NCBI GenBank assembly: GCA_036570545.1
Contig: DATCXZ010000024.1
Span: forward strand, 1-9,785
From: Pelagibius sp036570545
GTDB taxonomy: Bacteria; Pseudomonadota; Alphaproteobacteria; Kiloniellales; Kiloniellaceae
Length of the DNA: 9,785 bases
Direction: 5' to 3'
The notes under the pieces are model-generated. The model did no database searches. It saw only the letters and a program-made list of their open reading frames with translations, and was not told where the DNA came from. Shown here piece after piece: positions 6,195 through 9,785 of the stretch (positions are counted from its first letter, which is position 1; every line of letters starts with the position of its first letter). The position numbers and the translations under genes are program-made.

Positions 6195-6737
6195 GTGGAC
6201 ATCAGCAAAATCCCGGTCGGCATGAATCCGCCCTGGGACGTGAACGCCATCGTCGAGGTGCCGCTCGGGGCGCACCCGGTGAAGTACGAGATGGACAAGG
6301 ACTCCGGGGCGATCTTCGTCGACCGCTTCCTGCACACCTCGATGCAGTATCCGCTGAACTACGGCTTCATCCCCCACACCCTGGCCAACGACGGCGACCC
6401 GGTGGATGTGCTGATCGCCAACAACATCCCGGTGATCCCGGGGGCGGTGGTGAGGGTGCGGCCGATCGGCATGCTGGTCATGGAGGACGAGGCCGGCGAG
6501 GACGAGAAGGTGCTGTCGGTGCCGGTCGACGCGCTGCATCCCTACTATTCGAACGTGTCCTCCTACCGCGGCCTGCCGCAGATCCTGCTCGACCAGATCG
6601 CGCACTTCTTCGCCCACTACAAAGACCTGGAGCGCAACAAGTGGGTGGAGATCAAGCACTGGGCCGAGGCCGACGAGGCCTGCCGCATGATCGAGGCGGC
6701 GATACGCGCGGCGACGGCCGGCACCAAAGGAAAGTAA
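6195..6737 (+). CDS. ppa: Inorganic pyrophosphatase (family I)
   Basis: A 180-residue soluble cytoplasmic family I pyrophosphatase, which hydrolyses PPi to two phosphates with Mg2+ and so pulls biosynthetic reactions forward. The length is typical of bacterial enzymes (about 175-180). The family signature DGDPVD is at 66-71, giving metal ligands Asp66 and Asp71. Other expected active-site residues are visible: Glu21, Lys30, Arg44, Tyr56 in LNYGFIP, Asp103 and Lys105 in EDEKVL, and Tyr142-Lys143 in HYKDLE. Translation starts at a GTG with a strong AGGGAG site. The next gene starts 8 bp after its stop, so the two are probably one transcript; a promoter is expected in the AT-rich part of the upstream gap. 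Confidence 0.97.
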   Translation: MDISKIPVGMNPPWDVNAIVEVPLGAHPVKYEMDKDSGAIFVDRFLHTSMQYPLNYGFIPHTLANDGDPVDVLIANNIPVIPGAVVRVRPIGMLVMEDEAGEDEKVLSVPVDALHPYYSNVSSYRGLPQILLDQIAHFFAHYKDLERNKWVEIKHWAEADEACRMIEAAIRAATAGTKGK

Positions 6738-6745
6738 GTCCCAGG

Positions 6746-7759
6746 ATGAACGATCTGTCCCGCGCGCTGTCCGCGATAACGCGGCGCCCCCTCGCCCATC
6801 TCCCCACGCCCCTGGAAGAACTGCCGCGGCTGACCGCGGCGCTGAGGGGGCCGCGCCTGCTGGTCAAGCGTGACGACTGCACCGGGCTCGGCCTCGGCGG
6901 CAACAAGACGCGCAAGCTGGAGTTCCTGCTCGCAGATGCCCTGCAGCACGGCGCCGACACCGTCATCACCACCGGCGGGGTGCAGTCGAACCACGTGCGC
7001 CAGACTGCCGCGGCAGCCGCCAGGCTGGGCCTCGCCTGCGAGCTGGTGCTGACCCGCGTGGTGCCCTGGGGCGGGCCGGACTACGAGGAGAGCGGCAACA
7101 TCCAGCTCGACCGCCTGTTCGGCGCCCGCATCCACCTGCACGATGGCGACACCGACCGCACCGCCGCCATGGAGGCGCTCGGCGAGTCGCTGCGGCGCGG
7201 CGGCCGGGTGCCCTACCTGATTCCGACCGGCGGCTCCAACGGGACCGGCGCGCTCGGCTACGCGGCCGCAGCGGCGGAGCTCGCCGGGCAGGCCGCGGTG
7301 CAGGGCGTGAAGATCGCCGCGGTGGTGCACGCCTCCTCCAGCGGCGGCACCCAGGCCGGGCTCACCGCCGGCTTCGCCGCCCTCGATCCCGCGGTGCGGA
7401 TCGTCGGCATCGATGTCGACGCGCATCCGCAGGACGTCGCCGCCGAGGTGCGGCGCCTTGCCGGCGAGGTCTGGACGAAGCTGGCGCTGCCGGGTGCCTT
7501 CCCCGCCGACAAGGTGATCCTGGAGCCGGGCTATGCCGGCGCGGCCTATGGCCTGCCGACGACGGCGATGAAGGACGCCGTGCAGCGCACGGCGCAGCTC
7601 GAAGGCCTGCTGCTCGACCCGGTCTATAGCGGCAAGGCCATGGCGGGACTCATGGGCCTCATCGAGGCCGGCGCCTTCAAGTCCGACGACACCGTCGTCT
7701 TCCTGCACACCGGCGGCACCCCCGCCCTCTTCCCCTACCGCGCGGCGTTGGAGAGCTGA
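6746..7759 (+). CDS. dcyD: PLP-dependent D-cysteine desulfhydrase family enzyme
   Basis: A 337-residue fold-type II PLP enzyme of the ACC deaminase/D-cysteine desulfhydrase family. The PLP-binding lysine is Lys54 in GGNKTRKLEF, the catalytic Ser81 and Asn82 are in GGVQSNHVRQ, a phosphate-binding Gly/Ser loop ASSSGGTQAG is at 196-205, and Tyr294 is in DPVYSGKAM. At the two positions known to separate the activities, ACC deaminases have Glu295 and Leu322; this protein has Ser295 and Thr322, the desulfhydrase pattern. It therefore probably cleaves D-cysteine to pyruvate, sulfide and ammonia. The related L-cysteate sulfo-lyase (CuyA) has the same fold and cannot be excluded. The ATG at 6746 has AAGGAAAG somewhat far upstream, within the end of ppa. 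The reading frame continues open upstream across ppa, but that is antiparallel-frame noise, not a fusion. Confidence 0.85.
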   Translation: MNDLSRALSAITRRPLAHLPTPLEELPRLTAALRGPRLLVKRDDCTGLGLGGNKTRKLEFLLADALQHGADTVITTGGVQSNHVRQTAAAAARLGLACELVLTRVVPWGGPDYEESGNIQLDRLFGARIHLHDGDTDRTAAMEALGESLRRGGRVPYLIPTGGSNGTGALGYAAAAAELAGQAAVQGVKIAAVVHASSSGGTQAGLTAGFAALDPAVRIVGIDVDAHPQDVAAEVRRLAGEVWTKLALPGAFPADKVILEPGYAGAAYGLPTTAMKDAVQRTAQLEGLLLDPVYSGKAMAGLMGLIEAGAFKSDDTVVFLHTGGTPALFPYRAALES

Positions 7760-7835
7760 GACGCTGGCACAACCGCGTTCCGCGGGCCGGCAAATCCTGC
7801 TAGCCTGCGGCGGGAGCAAAAGGGAGAGCCGGAAA

Positions 7836-8291
7836 ATGGGTTCGAGCGTGCCGCGGCGTCTGGCAACCGCAGCGATGCTGTGCGCCCTTGTCGCGCCGCT
7901 CTGGGCGGCGCCGCCCGCAGCCGCGCAAAGAGGCTATGACGAGGCGGAGATCCGCGCGCTCTTCGACGGTCTGCGCAACGGCACCATGCCTTCGGGCCTT
8001 GCCGGCGAGGAGTGCCGGCGCGGCATGGCGGCGACCGAGGACGCCGAGCAACTGGCGCAGGTGTTCTCGGCTTATCTCGACGTGCCCGAGGAAGCCGCTC
8101 TCGGCGCTACCTGCCAGGCCCTTGTCCGCGCCATCAAGGCGGGGGACGTAAGCCTCGACACCCTTCTCCTGTTCACGCAACCCGTGACCGACAGTGGCGA
8201 GCTTTTCGAAGCCGGCCGGCTGCTGCGCGCGATCTTCTTCGCTCACCGCCTGACGACGTCCGCGTCCGCCGAGGGAGAAACGCAGCCATGA
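7836..8291 (+). CDS. Exported hypothetical protein, paralogue of the following lipoprotein
   Basis: A 151-residue protein of no recognised family. Residues 1-30 form a signal peptide: RR near the N-terminus, a hydrophobic core ATAAMLCALVAPLWAA, then PPAAAQ, suggesting signal peptidase I cleavage near Ala30. The mature part is small and mostly helical in composition, with two cysteines (Cys60 and Cys93) and a motif LDVPE (81-85) followed by a CxAL segment and AGDxS. The same features at the same spacing are in the next protein. AGGGAGAG lies 7 nt before the ATG. The stop overlaps the next start in ATGA, so the two are translationally coupled, and the products probably act together in the periplasm. 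Two cysteines at conserved spacing may form a disulfide; this is inference. Confidence 0.8.
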   Translation: MGSSVPRRLATAAMLCALVAPLWAAPPAAAQRGYDEAEIRALFDGLRNGTMPSGLAGEECRRGMAATEDAEQLAQVFSAYLDVPEEAALGATCQALVRAIKAGDVSLDTLLLFTQPVTDSGELFEAGRLLRAIFFAHRLTTSASAEGETQP

Positions 8292-8731
8292 GGCAGGGTT
8301 CTCGCTTTGCGGCTGTTGCCTTCGCCCTGCTGCTGGCCGGCTGCGCCTCGTCGGGCGGACGCAGCGGCGACCGCGCCGCCGTTCTGGATGACGCGCGGGC
8401 CCATCCGGAGAATCGTCTCGCCGATGCGGTGGCCTGCGAGCTGACGCTGGCCTCCCGAAGCGGCGAATTTCCCTTCGCGCCTTTCTTCGCCGGGCTGCTC
8501 GACGTTCCCGAAGCGGAAGGCAGCCGCAAGTTCTGCGCCGCGCTGATCGAGGCGGTCATCGCCGGCGATTTCAGCCAAGCGGATCAGAACGCATTTCAGA
8601 CTCCGAGCGACGTCCGCGGCCGGGGGCCGGTGGGAGCATTGCTGCGCACCGTGCTGATCGCCCACGAGCGGCTGGGGGCGCAGCAGGCCGAGAGGCCGCC
8701 GCAGGCACAGTCCTGCGGCTGCGGCCAGTGA
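8288..8731 (+). CDS. Putative lipoprotein, paralogue of the preceding exported protein
   Basis: A 147-residue protein of unknown function. It starts with a lipoprotein signal peptide, with lipobox LLAGC, so Cys19 should be lipidated after cleavage by signal peptidase II. The next residues are Ala-Ser-Ser, not Asp, so outer-membrane sorting is expected. The mature domain mirrors the previous protein: Cys50 and Cys83 are 33 residues apart, exactly as Cys60 and Cys93 there, with LDVPE at 71-75, CAAL, AGDFS and a final LLRTVLIAHERL matching LLRAIFFAHRL. The C-terminus ends in a Gln/Pro stretch and CGCGQ, an odd Cys-rich tail that could bind a metal or form a disulfide. AGGGAG is 10 nt upstream, and the gene overlaps its neighbour by 4 bp. 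Confidence 0.8.
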   Translation: MRQGSRFAAVAFALLLAGCASSGGRSGDRAAVLDDARAHPENRLADAVACELTLASRSGEFPFAPFFAGLLDVPEAEGSRKFCAALIEAVIAGDFSQADQNAFQTPSDVRGRGPVGALLRTVLIAHERLGAQQAERPPQAQSCGCGQ

Positions 8732-8789
8732 GGGCAGCGGCGCTTGCCTGATCGATGTCTTCCTCTAGCTGGAGAGCCGCCGTGCGTGC

Positions 8790-8867
8790 TTCGAGACGCC
8801 CGCTTCGCGGGCTCCTCAGCATGAGGTTCATTCTTTCTGCCATTAAAATTCTCCCTCATCCTGAGGG
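8790..8867. repeat. Composite palindromic repeat, second copy, right half shortened
   Basis: Bases 8790-8826 are nearly identical to the left half of the repeat at 1968-2005 (TTCGAGACGCCCGC, then GCGGGCTCCTCA and ATGAGG). After an AT-rich spacer, CCCTCATCCTGAGGG (8853-8867) matches only the inner palindrome of the right half; the outer hairpin and the terminal TCTCGAA are missing. The next repeat element starts about 16 bp later. It lies downstream of the lipoprotein gene, where its first hairpin might aid termination. Confidence 0.75.
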
Positions 8868-8883
8868 CATGGCCACACCAAGG

Positions 8884-9047
8884 CTGTCGTCCCGGGGCTT
8901 GTCCCCGGGACCCAATGCCCTGGCTGCTCAATCGGTCATCGACAGAGGATTTTCCCCGCCTGCGGCTGGCGGCGATGCAAGCATCGCACCGCAACGCCAC
9001 GCGCTGACGCCAATGGGCCCCGGGGACAGGCCCCGGGGCGACAGGGG
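8884..9047. mobile_element. MITE-like inverted-repeat element (non-coding)
   Basis: About 165 bp bounded by inverted arms of about 37-39 bp: left 8884-8920 (GCTGTCGTCCCGGGGCTTGT, then CCCCGGGACCCAATGCC) and right 9009-9047, its imperfect reverse complement. Each arm contains its own hairpin: CCCGGGG/CCCCGGG with a 5-nt loop (8892-8910) and CCCCGGGG/CCCCGGGG with a 5-nt loop (9018-9038). The centre holds a perfect GCGATGC-AA-GCATCGC stem (8973-8988). No gene is inside. The architecture fits a non-autonomous mobile or REP-like element; I see no clear target-site duplication. It occupies most of the 367-bp gap before cobD. Confidence 0.65.
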
Positions 9048-9098
9048 CAGAGGTGGCGCTAGCGAGAAGGTCGATCTCAAAGCGCTCGGCGGCCGATC

Positions 9099-9785
9099 AT
9101 GCTCTGGGACCTCCTGACCGGCGCCGCGGTGCCGGCAGCGACGCTCGCCGTGCTGCTGCTGGCCATGGCGGTCGACCTCGTGGCGGGCGATCCGGCCTGG
9201 CTCTATCGGGTCGTGCCGCATCCGGTGGTCCTGCTCGGCCGCGCGGTCGGCAGCCTCGAGCGCCTGCTGAATCGCCAGCACCTGCCGCGCAGCAGGCGCA
9301 TCCTGCTGGGTGGCCTCTTCACGCTGGCCGTGGTGGGCGGCGCGGGCGCGCTGGGCGCCCTGCTGCACGCCCTGCTCGCCGGCGCTCCCTTCGGCTGGCT
9401 CGTCGAAGGCGTCCTCGCCAGCACGCTGCTGGCCTTTCGCGGACTCTACGACGCGGTGAAGGCGGTCGCCCGCGGCCTCGGCGAAAGCCTGCAAGGCGGG
9501 CGCTTGGCGGTCAGCCGCATCGTCGGGCGCGACCCGGCGAGCCTCGATGCCGCCGGCGTCGCCCGCGCCGCCGCAGAGTCCGCCGCCGAGAACTTTTCCG
9601 ACGGCTTCGTGGCGCCGGTGTTCTGGTTCCTGCTGCTCGGCCTGCCGGGCCTTCTCGCCTACAAGGCGGTGAACACCCTCGACAGCATGATCGGCCACCG
9701 CAACGCGCGCTTCGAGGCTTTCGGCAAGGTGGCGGCGCGGCTCGACGACGCGGCCAACTTCCTGCCCGCGCGCCTCGCCGGGCTG
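9099..9785 (+). CDS. cobD: Adenosylcobinamide-phosphate synthase (CobD/CbiB), N-terminal part
   Basis: The first 229 residues of a polytopic inner-membrane protein that runs off the window end; family members are about 310-330 long. It joins adenosylcobyric acid to aminopropanol (or its phosphate) in the nucleotide-loop stage of cobalamin synthesis. Family motifs are clear: an early acidic-Gly-Asp-Pro segment VDLVAGDPAWL (25-35), HPVVLLGR (41-48), ESAAENFSDGFVAPVFW (160-176) and YKAVNTLDSMIGHRN (188-202), followed by RLDDAANFLPARLAGL. Hydrophobic segments are at about 11-29, 69-98, 100-113 and 170-190. ATG 9099 is the first possible start after an in-frame TAG at 9060-9062, but it lacks a good ribosome binding site; the start is nevertheless at the usual family position. 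No cobalamin riboswitch is recognisable upstream. Other cob genes are expected beyond the window. Confidence 0.95.
   Translation, partial: MLWDLLTGAAVPAATLAVLLLAMAVDLVAGDPAWLYRVVPHPVVLLGRAVGSLERLLNRQHLPRSRRILLGGLFTLAVVGGAGALGALLHALLAGAPFGWLVEGVLASTLLAFRGLYDAVKAVARGLGESLQGGRLAVSRIVGRDPASLDAAGVARAAAESAAENFSDGFVAPVFWFLLLGLPGLLAYKAVNTLDSMIGHRNARFEAFGKVAARLDDAANFLPARLAGL

Noticed and set aside
6107..7759. A single open frame spanning ppa and the PLP enzyme, as if a fusion protein
   Set aside because: The first part is out of frame with ppa, which has its own complete family-length protein and ribosome site; the true PLP enzyme starts at ATG 6746 at the family's usual N-terminus.
7765..7785. Sigma-54-like promoter (CTGGCAC) upstream of the exported protein gene
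   Set aside because: The -24 half matches, but the expected GC of the -12 element is absent at the required spacing.
8732..9098. Cobalamin riboswitch upstream of cobD
   Set aside because: I looked for the conserved B12-box type core and the expected paired layout and saw only the repeat hairpins. A covariance-model scan would settle it.
8928..9698. Minus-strand open frame of about 256 codons overlapping cobD and the repeat element
   Set aside because: Antisense to cobD, and its C-terminal part is translated repeat; composition is low-complexity.
1..9785. CRISPR array, tRNA, rRNA, toxin-antitoxin or phage defence genes
   Set aside because: No regularly spaced direct repeats, cloverleaf-like genes or defence domains were seen on either strand.

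Overview
This is a GC-rich (roughly two-thirds G+C by eye), densely coding window. Its gene families and dispersed hairpin repeats look alphaproteobacterial, most likely Rhodospirillales-like. The clues are PAS_5- and PAS_7-type sensor proteins, a glutathione-dependent formaldehyde pathway, a bactofilin, and composite palindromic intergenic repeats. The lineage is an inference; there is no rRNA or other marker to confirm it.

Layout. (1) 1-1950, plus strand: the 3' end of an S-(hydroxymethyl)glutathione dehydrogenase gene, then S-formylglutathione hydrolase, then 9 bp later a membrane fatty-acid-desaturase-type di-iron protein. They look like one formaldehyde-oxidation operon with an unexpected third member. 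(2) 1968-2057: a paired palindromic repeat in the convergent gap. (3) 2091-5804, minus strand: in transcription order, a two-PAS transmembrane hybrid-less histidine kinase, two tandem long palindromes, a small PAS_5 protein with its own plausible promoter, and a bactofilin. (4) 5805-6194: a divergent intergenic region with an AT-rich core, a perfect 14-bp dyad and a CtrA-like motif. (5) 6195-7759, plus strand: inorganic pyrophosphatase (GTG start) and, 8 bp later, a PLP enzyme of the D-cysteine desulfhydrase/ACC deaminase family whose specificity residues are of the desulfhydrase type. (6) 7836-8731: two overlapping genes for an exported protein and a lipoprotein that are paralogues of each other, of unknown function. 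(7) 8732-9098: a repeat-rich gap holding a truncated second copy of the palindromic repeat and an inverted-repeat, MITE-like element. (8) 9099-end: the 5' part of cobD/cbiB of cobalamin synthesis.

How the genes work together. The first two genes are successive steps of formaldehyde detoxification: S-hydroxymethylglutathione to S-formylglutathione, then to formate plus glutathione. The kinase, PAS protein and bactofilin are co-oriented, but the hairpins and a promoter candidate suggest separate transcripts. No response regulator is visible, so the kinase is an orphan here. I find no defence system, CRISPR array, tRNA or rRNA. The least-explained items are the Cys-matched exported protein/lipoprotein pair, the desaturase in the formaldehyde operon, and the several families of structured intergenic repeats, one of which supplies the stop codon of the kinase gene.
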